From Stentor roeselii (taxonomy: Eukaryota; Ciliophora; Heterotrichea; Heterotrichida; Stentoridae): a DNA stretch of 64,000 nucleotides. The position numbers and the translations under genes were made by a program. Within the stretch, counting starts at the first letter, position 1; the number at the start of each line of letters is the position of its first letter. The notes under the pieces are model-generated. The model did not search any database, was not told the DNA's origin, and worked only from the letters and a program-made list of their open reading frames with translations. Positions 41,066 through 50,123 of the stretch are shown one piece after another. The stretch lies in contig RSEH01000237.1 of assembly GCA_006503475.1 (NCBI GenBank), forward strand, positions 1 to 64,000, given 5' to 3'.

Positions 41066-42076
41066 TTAAACCCACTTATTGTTTGGCTTTAAATGAAAGG
41101 ATTTTTTCTTTGTTTGGATCACTGGCTTGTAAAAAGCGGGACCTGGAGGCTTTTTCTCGGTTTTTAACCAAATTCGCTCGCTTTCTGACATGAATACTGC
41201 TCCTGAAACGTTTATCTTGTGAGGAGAGTAGTTTGGTTCATAGTCTCCTGGAGCTGGTAATGCTTGGATTACTTTTGGCTGCTTGCTTTTACCGAATCGG
41301 TCTTTTCCGCTGTTGGCGAACATTGAACTTGGACGGGATGCATCGAAACGGTCTTTGGAATTTATTTGCTTTAGAGCTTCCATTGGCTCGGGTTGGTATT
41401 CTCCAGGGCCTGGAGTGATTACTGGTAAATGTTGGGCGTGCGGGTCATAGAGATTTCCTTGATATCTCTTAGCATTCACAGGCATCTTAAAAACTGATGT
41501 CAAAGCAGCAGAAGAACTTCTAGTTAATGCATAATTCGGAGTATACTGCCAAGGAGCAGGAGACTCTTTGCTCATCACTTCTAATCTTTTCGAGTTACTT
41601 TTAAAAACAGAGGTCAATTCTTTTGTTGAAAACTGAATGGCAGGGTCGTATTGTCCAGGAGCTGGCATTTCTTGAACCTTTTTCAAACTCTTTGTTTTCC
41701 CAAGGGTAATCGTGAAGCCACTCGAGACAGTTGAAGCGGGCTGGTTGTAACTACCAGGACCGGGATTAGTGTTCACATATTGATACTTCTTAAACCTGGG
41801 TGCTGAGTTAGTCAATCCCCCAAACCCCTTCTTACTAACCGAAGGGTTATCCCCCAAGTTATTACTATACGCTCCCGGTCCAGGCAATCTCGAAGCACTA
41901 GAAGTAAACCTCGACGCAGAGCTTCCAAACCCTTCTTTTTTCTCATCCGATTTCAAAAGTGACTCTCCCTTGGTCGGAATAGAAGCCTGAGTAAGTCGAT
42001 TATAAGCATCAACAACCGACCCTCTACACAATTTTCCAAAAACTTCTTTCCCAGCCTGCCTAAAAGAAGTATCCAT
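41066..42076 (-). CDS. SHIPPO/STPG-repeat (sperm-tail PG-rich) protein
   Basis: 336 residues with seven PG-rich repeats: LPGPGAYSNN, NPGPGSYNQP, MPAPGQYDP, SPAPWQYTP, TPGPGEYQPE, LPAPGDYEPN and PPGPAFYKP, spaced by 30-50 residues. The C-terminus KKSFHLKPNNKWV is also typical. STPG/ODF3-type proteins bind ciliary and flagellar microtubules, several as microtubule inner proteins, which suits a heavily ciliated cell. The fourth repeat has lost the central PG (APW). Start at 42076 follows TATAA directly; the upstream Rab stop on the same strand is 22 bp away. A related fragment occurs as a relic at 55632-55725. Confidence 0.85.
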   Translation of the reverse strand: MDTSFRQAGKEVFGKLCRGSVVDAYNRLTQASIPTKGESLLKSDEKKEGFGSSASRFTSSASRLPGPGAYSNNLGDNPSVSKKGFGGLTNSAPRFKKYQYVNTNPGPGSYNQPASTVSSGFTITLGKTKSLKKVQEMPAPGQYDPAIQFSTKELTSVFKSNSKRLEVMSKESPAPWQYTPNYALTRSSSAALTSVFKMPVNAKRYQGNLYDPHAQHLPVITPGPGEYQPEPMEALKQINSKDRFDASRPSSMFANSGKDRFGKSKQPKVIQALPAPGDYEPNYSPHKINVSGAVFMSESERIWLKTEKKPPGPAFYKPVIQTKKKSFHLKPNNKWV

Positions 42077-42098
42077 TTATAATCTAATTAATTATTAC

Positions 42099-42701
42099 TC
42101 AGCAACACTTCTTCTTCTTACGAGATATCGATTTCGATCGATCCTTAACAGTCACAGTGTCTCTTCTCACAGGAATCACTTCCTGTTCATCAGGAAATAA
42201 TTTAAAAGCAAGTTCTTTGAAAATTTGTTCTACTCCAAAGTTAGTCTTCGCTGAGGTTTTTTTAAAAACAGCTCCAATCGACTTGGCCCAAGTAGAAACT
42301 TCATCAGGCGACACTGCTTCAGACTCGACTAAGTCTTCCTTGTTGCCAGCGACGACGACTGCCATTTCTTTGGGGCCGGATTCGGTCAGTTCTCGATGCC
42401 ATTTCTTGAGGCCTTCGTAGCTGCCTCGCTTGGTGATGTCGTAAACCATGATGGCGGCGTTTGCATCGCGATAGTACATTTTGGCTAAGCTGTGGTATCG
42501 CTCTTGGCCGGCAGTGTCCCAGATATTGAACTTTATTGTTTTATCTCCCACTTGGAGACTCTTACCCATATATGATGCACCTAATGTTGCTTCTGGGTCT
42601 GATTTGAAGTTGTCCGCGACGAAACGGACTACGATACTTGACTTGCCGACACCTGAGTCTCCCAGAAGTACGACCTTGATTTGAATTGGAGCTTTGCTCA
42701 T
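42099..42701 (-). CDS. Rab GTPase, Rab5/22-like
   Basis: 200 residues with all G motifs: GDSGVGKSS (P-loop), a switch I Thr in EATLGASYMGK, WDTAGQERY (G3), GNKEDL (G4) and SAKTN (G5). The C-terminus is basic and ends KKKKCC, a dicysteine site for geranylgeranylation. The switch I and G3 regions (TLGASYMGKSLQ, AKMYYRDANAAIMVYD) best resemble the Rab5/Rab21/Rab22/31 group of early endosomes, but fine placement needs a tree. All nucleotide-binding residues, including the switch II Gln, are present. It is divergent from the pseudo-hydrolase at 42724 with 22 bp between starts and is followed after 22 bp by the STPG gene. Confidence 0.93.
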   Translation of the reverse strand: MSKAPIQIKVVLLGDSGVGKSSIVVRFVADNFKSDPEATLGASYMGKSLQVGDKTIKFNIWDTAGQERYHSLAKMYYRDANAAIMVYDITKRGSYEGLKKWHRELTESGPKEMAVVVAGNKEDLVESEAVSPDEVSTWAKSIGAVFKKTSAKTNFGVEQIFKELAFKLFPDEQEVIPVRRDTVTVKDRSKSISRKKKKCC

Positions 42702-42723
42702 TTTATATTGCTCCTAATGAAAA

Positions 42724-43653
42724 ATGTCAAATCTCTCAAAGAAATACGAGGAAGTAATCCAAAGCATCATCCGACCATTCCGTGAAACATACTCAATTTC
42801 CGATTTAGGACCAGATCTATTCGAAATATCCGGAAAGTCCTTCACTCGTCGAGACTTAATCCTACTAAACTCAAGTAACCAGCGACTTCAATGTTCATTT
42901 TACACCCAGTCCGTTCCAGTGATCCTTCCTTGCGTAATTTATTTACACACCCACAACAGTTCAAGACTAGAAGCTCGAGAGATACTTCCAGTTCTTCTCC
43001 CCAGCAATATAAATGTTTTTACTTTCGACTTCTCAGGATCTGGACTATCAGAAGGTGAATTCGTGACTTTAGGGTGGAACGAAAAAGAAGACCTGAAGAC
43101 TGTGATTGAATTTATTAGAAATGAAGAGAAAGCTACTTGTATTGGACTCTGGGGAAGAGGCATGGGAGCTGTCACAAGCCTTTTATATGCTGATCAAGAC
43201 CCTTGCATAGGAGGCATCGTTTTAGACAGTCCTTTTTTGTCTTTAAAGATGCTGGCTGAGGAGGAACTAGAGAAAAGAAGCAGTCTTCCAGGTTTTATCA
43301 AATCCTCTGCTTTTGCCTTTGTCAGAAAAACTATTCTTGCCAAAGCGAAATTCGACGTCAATGATATTAACACCCTGGAACATGTGATGCATACTTTTGT
43401 CCCAGCAATATTTTCAAGGGCTTCAGAAGACGAGTGCATCAGTGAACATCATCTTCAAGACTTATACTCTGCTTACTTAGGTGAGAAAAAACTTGTGAAA
43501 TTTTCAGGAAATCACAACAGTAGACGTCCGAATTACTTTTTAGATTCAGTGGCGATATTTTTTTATAACTGTCTTCAATGTGAAAGTATTTTCATCCCTG
43601 CAGGATTGACTGAAAACAAAGAAAATTCAGACGACAGTTATGAAATCTTGTAA
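42724..43653 (+). CDS. Alpha/beta-hydrolase-fold protein lacking the nucleophile Ser
   Basis: 309 residues. The fold matches protist alpha/beta hydrolases of the ABHD17-like/serine aminopeptidase type: VIYLHTHNSSR, FDFSGSGLSEGE and GLWGRGMGAVTSLLY. The nucleophile elbow should read GxSxG (family GRSMGA); here it is GRGMG, with Gly146 (GGC) in place of Ser. The Asp (RASEDE, residue 236) and His (SGNHNSRRP, residue 264) positions remain. The rest is well kept and the frame is open, so this looks like a catalytically dead scaffold or binding protein rather than a broken gene. Convergent with the EF-hand gene, stops 6 bp apart. Confidence 0.85.
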   Translation: MSNLSKKYEEVIQSIIRPFRETYSISDLGPDLFEISGKSFTRRDLILLNSSNQRLQCSFYTQSVPVILPCVIYLHTHNSSRLEAREILPVLLPSNINVFTFDFSGSGLSEGEFVTLGWNEKEDLKTVIEFIRNEEKATCIGLWGRGMGAVTSLLYADQDPCIGGIVLDSPFLSLKMLAEEELEKRSSLPGFIKSSAFAFVRKTILAKAKFDVNDINTLEHVMHTFVPAIFSRASEDECISEHHLQDLYSAYLGEKKLVKFSGNHNSRRPNYFLDSVAIFFYNCLQCESIFIPAGLTENKENSDDSYEIL

Positions 43654-43659
43654 GCTTAG

Positions 43660-44205
43660 TTAAATGTTTGATAAGATTCTTTCAAGCCTGGATAAGTTTT
43701 ACTGTTTGAAGTCATTTGGAGTTATTGAGTTTCCATGATGAGCACCTAACAAGCACTTGATTTCTTCGATGTCTTCATCTGTGATTGGAAGGTCAATTCG
43801 AGAATGAAGAACATTTTTCACTTCTTCCATGGAAGTCACGCCTTTGTCTTTTTTGTCAAATAATCGAAAGACGTCTTTTGCTTCTTGTTCAAAACCAGTG
43901 TCGATCCAGACCCCATAAGCGATTTTTTCAGCTTCTTTTAGTTCAACAGTAGGACTATCCCCAATTTCCTTTAAAACTCTTTCCAGGTCTTTCCGGGCAT
44001 AGCTTCCTCCAGCGATGTACTGTAAAAGAGTCTTCAATTGTGAAACTGTGATAAACCCAGTGTTCAAAGGATCAAAAAAGGCAAAAGCGTCTTTGATATC
44101 AATTATCACTCTTTCAGGAACTTGAGTATTTTTAAAGATTGTTGGTTTTTTCTTCTGAGTGGCTGATTAAATACTACCAAGAAGAGACCTTCTAGCTGAA
44201 AGCAT
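43660..44205 (-). CDS. EF-hand protein, centrin/calmodulin-like
   Basis: Three exons with two 15-nt introns (44163-44177 and 43688-43702) give 171 residues. Splicing the first adds the N-terminus MLSARRSLLATQKKK before the helices; splicing the second adds QLERILSNI at the end. Four EF-hand-like helix-loop-helix units are arranged in two halves: the first loop (DPLNTGFITVSQL) and third (DKKDKGVTSMEEV) look able to bind Ca2+, while the second and fourth are degenerate. Basic N-terminal tail and total length resemble centrins and centrin-like calmodulin relatives of ciliate cortex. The upstream same-strand gene's stop (44215) is only 9 bp from this start. Confidence 0.87.
43688..43702 (-). other. 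15-nt intron 2 of EF-hand gene
   Basis: Sense GTAAAACTTATCCAG. Unspliced the protein ends at NDFKQ; spliced it continues LERILSNI and stops at 43660. Confidence 0.8.
44163..44177 (-). other. 15-nt intron 1 of EF-hand gene
   Basis: Sense GTAGTATTTAATCAG. Splicing supplies an ATG-initiated N-terminus in frame with the EF hands. Confidence 0.88.
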
Positions 44206-44214
44206 TTTTTATTA

Positions 44215-46074
44215 TTAAGAAAGATGAGGTACTTTAAACATCAGGTTTCGAGAGGCTCTTTCAGAGTTAAGAGACATTCTTCTTGCTTTGAACTGTTCTG
44301 ACTGCATTTCAAGTTTTATACGATTTTCAGGTTTTCGGACTTGGTCGAAACTTTGAAGACTTTCTCGACTTGTTCTTTTTTCTACTGTTTTTCCAGTACC
44401 TTGACGCTTTGGACTTTTAAATGTTTGAGAAAATTGATCTGAACAGAAATAATCGAATTTTAAATGATTGATCGTTGTTAAAAGATGGTTGAACTGGTCA
44501 ACTCTTGTATTTTCCTCATTTCGAAGACGGGCTTCTAAGGTGTAAAGACGGGCTTCTGAAGGCGATTTTCCTTTGATTTCTGTTAAAGTCATTGGAAACC
44601 ATTGGAATTTTTCTGTTATTTCTTTTAGGAGAAAAGAAGTTTCTAGTCTTTCTGAATCGATTTTTTCTTGAAGTTTGAAGAATTTTTCTTGGGTTTCTGA
44701 TAATTTTGAATCGATTTGCTTTAGTTGATTAGAAAGGTCTGGAGTGTCTTTTGGAGTGTTTTCTGAGAAGGATGCTGAGGCGTTGGAGAAGAAGGAACTG
44801 CTTAGAAGGCTTGGAGCAAGGTCTAAGGGCTTTAGGTTTGCTGCTGGAGTCTGGGAAAGTGTCGAGTCTCCTGCTGTTTGATCTGGGGGAGGTGAAGCTA
44901 TTTTTATTCGAAGTTTGCGATGGTCCACTTTCATTTCTCCAATATTTTCATTCTTCTGTTTTTCACTCCTCGAAACCTCTTCAACCCCTTCCACACCCTC
45001 TCCTATTTCATCACAATAATTTTTTCCACTTTTTTCTTCTCCCAATTCCTCCTCAAATTTACCCTCTTCCCTTTTCTTCTGAAGTTCAGCAAGTTTTTTC
45101 TCTTTTTTCTGATTTTTTAAAATCAAGTTATTTTTATTTTCGCTCTGAATCAAATTAACAGCTTCAACAATTTTTAAAGTTTCCTTCAACGAAAGATCAA
45201 TTTTTTTCTTTAAGACTTTTATTTCATTGAAATTTCCTTTATTTGCTTGTTCAACCTCAGCAAGTTTTTCTTGAAAAGTTTTGAAACCTGTGAAGACTTT
45301 AGCTTGTTTATTGTCTAATTTTAATTCGAGTCCTTCTAATTCTTTTGAGAGATCCGTGATATGAGAATCACTTTTGACGGCCAAATCACGGAATTCCTTG
45401 TCGCAGTTATTGAGAAATCTCTCAAAACTTACGAATTTTTCATTAAATTGCTCGTTTAGAACTTTTATTGAAGTTCCGTAAACTTCCATCATTTCTTGGA
45501 TACGGATTAAGGAATTATCGAAGTATTCTTTGGTTTCGCGGATTTTGGTGTTTATTGAGGATATTTCAGGCGAGAACATGTAGTCATGGATTTCTTTTTT
45601 GAGTGACTTGCGAAGTGAAATGCATGAGTTGTTTATTAGATTCTCGATTTCTTGAAGGAATGGTAGAGTGTTTACCGTTTTTTTCAAAGCAAAAAGCTGC
45701 TCCTGAACCGAATGAATTTTCCCATCAGTTGACTTCTGTTTAAAGTCCAAATCCTTCCCTAATCCAATTTTAAACACATTCAAATCATCCGCAGCCTTAA
45801 ACTTAACATTTTCAACTTTCTCAATAAATTCCGCTTCTAAAGAAGAAACCGAATTTTTAACAATCGGTAAAAAGCATTCAACATCCCTAACTTTTTTCCT
45901 ATTTTCTTCAACAGCCTGAAAGCACTTCCCAGCGACTTCTTCAACCCTATCACGAGTAACAGAAATACATCGTTGCATACAAATAACAAGTAACAAAAGA
46001 GGTCTAGGAATATTCGGCCATTCTCCAGGTTCAAAACTCGTTAACATTAAAAAAGGGTCAATTTCTTCATCCAT
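44215..46074 (-). CDS. Coiled-coil protein, function unknown
   Basis: 619 residues from the ATG at 46074; the frame upstream of it lies over the neighbouring gene and starts without ATG. After a short hydrophobic segment (LLLLVICMQRC) nearly the whole N-terminal half is coiled coil, with heptads such as FIEKVENVKFKAADDLN and ELEGLELKLDNKQAKV. A highly charged segment (about 345-400, Lys/Glu runs) and a Ser/Pro-rich linker follow, then a second coiled coil (LKQIDSKLSETQEKFFKLQ) and a basic, Ser-rich C-terminus (KARRMSLNSERASR). No enzyme motif. It could be cytoskeletal. Divergent from the acyl carrier protein gene with start codons 4 bp apart. Confidence 0.8.
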   Translation of the reverse strand: MDEEIDPFLMLTSFEPGEWPNIPRPLLLLVICMQRCISVTRDRVEEVAGKCFQAVEENRKKVRDVECFLPIVKNSVSSLEAEFIEKVENVKFKAADDLNVFKIGLGKDLDFKQKSTDGKIHSVQEQLFALKKTVNTLPFLQEIENLINNSCISLRKSLKKEIHDYMFSPEISSINTKIRETKEYFDNSLIRIQEMMEVYGTSIKVLNEQFNEKFVSFERFLNNCDKEFRDLAVKSDSHITDLSKELEGLELKLDNKQAKVFTGFKTFQEKLAEVEQANKGNFNEIKVLKKKIDLSLKETLKIVEAVNLIQSENKNNLILKNQKKEKKLAELQKKREEGKFEEELGEEKSGKNYCDEIGEGVEGVEEVSRSEKQKNENIGEMKVDHRKLRIKIASPPPDQTAGDSTLSQTPAANLKPLDLAPSLLSSSFFSNASASFSENTPKDTPDLSNQLKQIDSKLSETQEKFFKLQEKIDSERLETSFLLKEITEKFQWFPMTLTEIKGKSPSEARLYTLEARLRNEENTRVDQFNHLLTTINHLKFDYFCSDQFSQTFKSPKRQGTGKTVEKRTSRESLQSFDQVRKPENRIKLEMQSEQFKARRMSLNSERASRNLMFKVPHLS

Positions 46075-46081
46075 TATAATG
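46072..46081. promoter_or_regulatory. Bidirectional start palindrome CATTATAATG (second copy)
   Basis: Same 10-bp palindrome as at 15151-15160, again made of two ATG codons with TATA between them, here for the coiled-coil and acyl carrier protein genes. Confidence 0.5.
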
Positions 46082-46354
46082 TTTTTGATACGAAGACTTC
46101 CAATGAGGTTAACTTCAACTTTTTCCGAGCATTCCTTGTTAGCCCTGAAGACTTTAGACCATTTCGACATATCAAAATACTCTCCTGAAAAGAACCCTGA
46201 AGAATATGGTTTAGACTCTTTGGACTTCGTCGAATTTGTGATAACTTTAGAACTCGACCTGAAAGTTGAATTAACAGACGAGGAAGCTTTAAGTATTACA
46301 ACAGTTGACTCTGCTTACCAGATATTTTCAAAATATAAAAAACTAGATAAATAA
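46079..46354 (+). CDS. Mitochondrial acyl carrier protein
   Basis: 91 residues. A basic leader MFLIRRLPMRLTSTFS suggests mitochondrial import. The ACP core follows: a three-helix fold with the phosphopantetheine attachment Ser47 in the canonical GLDSLDFVEFV motif, then ELDLKVELTDEEA and a final helix SAYQIFSKYKK. Mitochondrial ACP (NDUFAB1) carries the growing chain in type II fatty-acid and lipoate-precursor synthesis and is a subunit of respiratory complex I and of Fe-S assembly. Being intronless and short, it is easily missed. Start codon lies 4 bp from the divergent coiled-coil gene; the kelch-BTB gene begins 36 bp after its stop. Confidence 0.92.
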   Translation: MFLIRRLPMRLTSTFSEHSLLALKTLDHFDISKYSPEKNPEEYGLDSLDFVEFVITLELDLKVELTDEEALSITTVDSAYQIFSKYKKLDK

Positions 46355-46390
46355 TCTAAAGTTCTTAGAACTTCTTAATAATCTCTTCAA

Positions 46391-47791
46391 ATGAAATGGA
46401 ATCGAATAGAATTCAACAACATTCCAATCAGTCGAGTTAAAAATCATGCAGCTGTTTGCACAACGACAGGAATTTTTATATTTGGAGGATATGACGGGAC
46501 TTCTCATCAGAGCAACTTGTTTAAACTTGATTTGAAAACTCGTAGTTTCACTTATGTCAAGACTCAAGGCGAGTTACCCTGTGGAAGAAATGGTCATACC
46601 GCGACTTTATATAAAAACGAGATTTTTGTTATTGGCGGGTGGAACAGCAACAATCCAACAACGACTAAAGACATCTATAAGTTGAATCTCGATAGTTTTG
46701 AATGGAAAAAAATTCATCCAACAGGTGACGCGATGGTTCCTTGCAACATGCACACTGCGAATTTATATGAAAATCAAATCTTTGTCTTTAGAGGAGGCGA
46801 TGGGACTAACTACCTGCATGATCTTCATTGTTACGATTTAAAACTCAATAGTTGGCATTTAGTTCATACTACAGGAATCATGCCTTCAGCAAGAGCGAAC
46901 CACTCTTCCTCCGTCTTCAAGTCCTTTTTATTTATCTTCGGAGGGTGGAACGGCTGCGACCGTCTTCGAGACTTGTACCGACTCGATTTAAATTTAATGT
47001 CCTGGGAAATGATTGACAATAAATTCAACTGTCCAAGGCCCAGGGCAGGAATGTCACTTGTTCCTTTCAGACAAGGTTTACTGTTATTCGGGGGATCAGG
47101 AGAATCTTCTGAAAGTTACTCTGATTTATGGCATTTTGACACTGATGCAAATTCTTGGAAACAAATCAACTTTGAACTGTGTCCTAGTCCTAGAGCTGGA
47201 CATACTTTTACTCAGTTGAATTGTAGAGAGTTTCTTTTGTTTGGAGGGTCTTCTGGGAACTCTTTTGCTGGGGAAAACTTTTTACTTGATACTTGCCCGA
47301 GACCTGATCCGCCTTCGTCGATTTTGGCTGAAGAGTTGAATTTTTCAGGGTTTTTTAATAATCCGGAATTTAGTGATTTGCAGATGGTTGTGGAAGGAAG
47401 GGTTTTTTATGCACATCGGGTTATTATTACAAGAAGGTCTGAGTATTTCAAACAAATGCTTAGTTTGAATATGAGGGAATGCTTTGAAGGGAAAATTGAA
47501 ATAAAAGATGTGAAATTTGAAATTTTTAAGATTTTGATGAAGTATTTGTATACTGGGAATGCGGAAATTGGCGCTGGTACTGAAGGGCAGGAACTCGCTC
47601 TTGGGTTTATTTTGGATGTGATTATTGCTGCTGATCGATTTTTACTTAGTCCTGTTGTTAGGAATTGTGAGTTGCTGCTTTGGAATAAACTTGGAAAGGA
47701 AAATGCACTTGCTGTTTTGGAGGTTATTGAAAATATTCCTTCGTGTAGGGTTAAAGATCTTTGTTATTGGCTTGACCAGAATGAGGATTGA
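46391..47791 (+). CDS. Kelch-repeat protein with C-terminal BTB domain
   Basis: 466 residues. Six kelch blades fill residues 1-310 with the usual GG and Trp signatures: IFIFGGYDGTSHQSNLFKL, IFVIGGWNSNNPTT, IFVFRGGDGTNYLHDL, LFIFGGWNGCDRL, LLLFGGSGESSES and LLFGGSSGNSFAG. A BTB/POZ domain follows at about 335-450 (SDLQMVVEGRVFYAHRVII, then YFKQMLS and YLYTGNAEIG), ending in a short helical tail. Order is kelch then BTB, the reverse of classical BTB-BACK-kelch proteins but the same as in LZTR1- and RCBTB/protist-type proteins. Such proteins commonly act as Cullin-3 adaptors; partner unknown. Confidence 0.92.
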   Translation: MKWNRIEFNNIPISRVKNHAAVCTTTGIFIFGGYDGTSHQSNLFKLDLKTRSFTYVKTQGELPCGRNGHTATLYKNEIFVIGGWNSNNPTTTKDIYKLNLDSFEWKKIHPTGDAMVPCNMHTANLYENQIFVFRGGDGTNYLHDLHCYDLKLNSWHLVHTTGIMPSARANHSSSVFKSFLFIFGGWNGCDRLRDLYRLDLNLMSWEMIDNKFNCPRPRAGMSLVPFRQGLLLFGGSGESSESYSDLWHFDTDANSWKQINFELCPSPRAGHTFTQLNCREFLLFGGSSGNSFAGENFLLDTCPRPDPPSSILAEELNFSGFFNNPEFSDLQMVVEGRVFYAHRVIITRRSEYFKQMLSLNMRECFEGKIEIKDVKFEIFKILMKYLYTGNAEIGAGTEGQELALGFILDVIIAADRFLLSPVVRNCELLLWNKLGKENALAVLEVIENIPSCRVKDLCYWLDQNED

Positions 47792-48035
47792 TCTTTAGTT
47801 TAAGGCTGTTAAATAATATTTTAGATTTAAGAATTAATTTGAAGCTCAATGCCATAAGAAATTTGATTAGGAATGGTTTAATGTCTAGTTATTCTATAAG
47901 AAAATTTTATTAATGATTACTAATCACAAACTTACAAGTAATTATTTCTCTAAATTTCTATAATCATAACTATTCTTCATATCCTTACTCATTTCCTTAA
48001 TTACTCTTCTATTTAATCTCATAAAACCTAATTAC

Positions 48036-50123
48036 TTAACTGTAAAAGTTGCTGATAGCAAACCTCTTCAAATCTTCGAATATGTTTTTACTTTCCAGAA
48101 CCTCTTTTCCTTTATAATCTTGAATTTTTTTAACGGATTCTTTTGTTCGAACAAACCAATCGATTGCTTTAATCAAATTTTCTCTTTTAAACCTCACCTC
48201 TGCTATTGAAATATTCCATTGTAAATCTGTTGGATCATTTGAAACTTTTGAAAATTTTGAATCTTTTGAAAATTTTGAAACTTTTTCCTTTTCGAAGTAA
48301 ACTAACCTGATAACAAAAGTTGTATATTGTTCATTTGTATCGATTATATATTTTGCGTAATCTTTTTCAAATATTTGAGTCAAGCCTTGATTTATGTCAT
48401 AATTCTTGTCGTTGCTACCTTGTTTTTTAACTTCGATTATATAAATAGTATCCTCATTGTTTTTAGGCTTTATTAAAAGATTGATTCTCTTACCAACCAA
48501 GGTATTATATTCTAATTCCGCAGTAAATTCTGTAGTTATTACACTAAAATAAACCATGACTTGAAAATAAAACTCTGGATAATCCTTTTCTTTAATATTT
48601 TTTAAAACTCTTTCTTGAAAAACTTTTCTTAATGTTTCTGGATTTTCAAATTCATTTTGTTTGAGTTTTACATCAAAGAGTCTGAATTCTTCTTCAGTTA
48701 ACCAAGCACGAACAAAATGTTTATAGTAATCATCTCTCACTTCATTATTTGGTATGCGGTATATTTTGTTTCTATCAGTTGAAGTTAAATACCCTGCATC
48801 TAGCATGAGTGTTAATAGTGAATCTTCAGTAAAATGAAGGTAATCAGTTTCCATTCCTTCAGAAGGTATGAAGTACACTTCTCCTGATTTGACTAAAGTA
48901 TCAATTTTACATTGCTCATTTTTTGTTTCTTGTTTATTTTTTCTATAATCTTGAAGCGCTTTTATCAGAAATTCCTGATAATCGGTACTCAACCAATATT
49001 TCTGATAAGGTGATGATTTTTTGGTGGCTAGACGGCAGAGGCAATTCATCACTGACCAAGGATTATATATCATAGTCTTATTAATCTTATAACCATAATA
49101 CAGCCGAGTCATATTTTCTTTGATAATATCTTCACTCTCAATATCATTTGTAATTTTTTTCACCTTTTTTATCAATTCGTTCACTTCGAGTTCAGTAAAT
49201 CCAAAATGTTCAGTATGGTATGGGTCCAGAACTGAATCGTGATAGATATTATTGAGCCCAGAAAACATATCCCCATCCGTGAATCGAGTTATTCCGGTGA
49301 ACACTGAGAGTTGAACTAGTTCAGCACATTTTTTAGTAAATGAAAAAACCCTAAGAAACAGGTTAATTGCATATTCATATAGCTCAGGTCTCATTGTTTT
49401 TATTTTGACGAATAAACTGTCGTATTCGTCCACAAGTATAATTGGTTTCTTATTATGATGCTCATTTAAAGATTCTACGAGGTACAGCAGATGATCACCA
49501 ATCTGTTCGCTAAGAATAAATTCATTATCTTGATATAAATACATTTTAAATATTTCTTGATGGTGAAGGTAATTTAATTTTGGTGAATCCTTCAAGTATT
49601 GATGATGCATGAATCCTTTTCTGATTGCCTTTATAAGTTCCAATTTAATCCCGTGTTTTGATATTTCATTGATGGTATCAAAAGTAATAGTAATCACGGG
49701 TATTGTTCCTTGTAAATCGATAATCTTGGTATTTTCTAATTTTTTTGTAAGTGGATTTATGAAAAATTCTTGATCACCAATTAACATATTAGAAAATTTT
49801 TCTTTTTTTATAGGATCTTCGATAATATCCCCTTGTAATGAGAGCTTTGGCTGAAAAAAACTCTCTATCATCTGTATATTAAGTGATTTACCCCACCTCA
49901 TTGGCCTTGTTATTAGCACAGTTTGATGATTGAGTATATCATTTATCAGCAGTGATTTATCAACATGAAGGATGTTCCCATTAAGCATATCATCAAACCT
50001 ATCAATGTTAGGTAATATATCGAAAGGTTTATCGAGGTTAGCATCATTCGTTGAGAGGGTCCTTTTGATGGCTTCTACAGAGGAGATCGCCTTCCTTGTA
50101 TGCCTAGTCAGCCAATTAATCAT
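48036..50123 (-). CDS. AAA-ATPase-like / PD-(D/E)XK nuclease-like protein, copy 2
   Basis: 695 residues, intact, same design as copy 1: presequence-like N-terminus (MINWLTRHTRKAISS), Walker A variant RPMRWGKS (Arg to Met), Walker B VDEYD, FTGITRF, LDAGYLT link, and a nuclease-like core with RINLLI then YIIEVKK. Here the first acidic residue of the core is Asn (RIN for RID), which may weaken metal binding. The SK-repeat linker differs from copy 1 (FSKDSKFSKVSND). The 3' end shares about 35 bp of flank with copy 1; upstream, several hundred bases match copies 3 and 4. Confidence 0.82.
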   Translation of the reverse strand: MINWLTRHTRKAISSVEAIKRTLSTNDANLDKPFDILPNIDRFDDMLNGNILHVDKSLLINDILNHQTVLITRPMRWGKSLNIQMIESFFQPKLSLQGDIIEDPIKKEKFSNMLIGDQEFFINPLTKKLENTKIIDLQGTIPVITITFDTINEISKHGIKLELIKAIRKGFMHHQYLKDSPKLNYLHHQEIFKMYLYQDNEFILSEQIGDHLLYLVESLNEHHNKKPIILVDEYDSLFVKIKTMRPELYEYAINLFLRVFSFTKKCAELVQLSVFTGITRFTDGDMFSGLNNIYHDSVLDPYHTEHFGFTELEVNELIKKVKKITNDIESEDIIKENMTRLYYGYKINKTMIYNPWSVMNCLCRLATKKSSPYQKYWLSTDYQEFLIKALQDYRKNKQETKNEQCKIDTLVKSGEVYFIPSEGMETDYLHFTEDSLLTLMLDAGYLTSTDRNKIYRIPNNEVRDDYYKHFVRAWLTEEEFRLFDVKLKQNEFENPETLRKVFQERVLKNIKEKDYPEFYFQVMVYFSVITTEFTAELEYNTLVGKRINLLIKPKNNEDTIYIIEVKKQGSNDKNYDINQGLTQIFEKDYAKYIIDTNEQYTTFVIRLVYFEKEKVSKFSKDSKFSKVSNDPTDLQWNISIAEVRFKRENLIKAIDWFVRTKESVKKIQDYKGKEVLESKNIFEDLKRFAISNFYS

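Noticed and set aside
44751-45158. 135-residue open frame on the + strand, Leu/Phe-rich
   Set aside because: It is antisense to the coiled-coil gene, and its composition follows from Lys/Glu-rich codons on the other strand.
46075-46170. Longer N-terminus of the coiled-coil protein reaching 46170
   Set aside because: It has no ATG at its start and would overlap the acyl carrier protein coding region in full; the ATG at 46074 is adequate.
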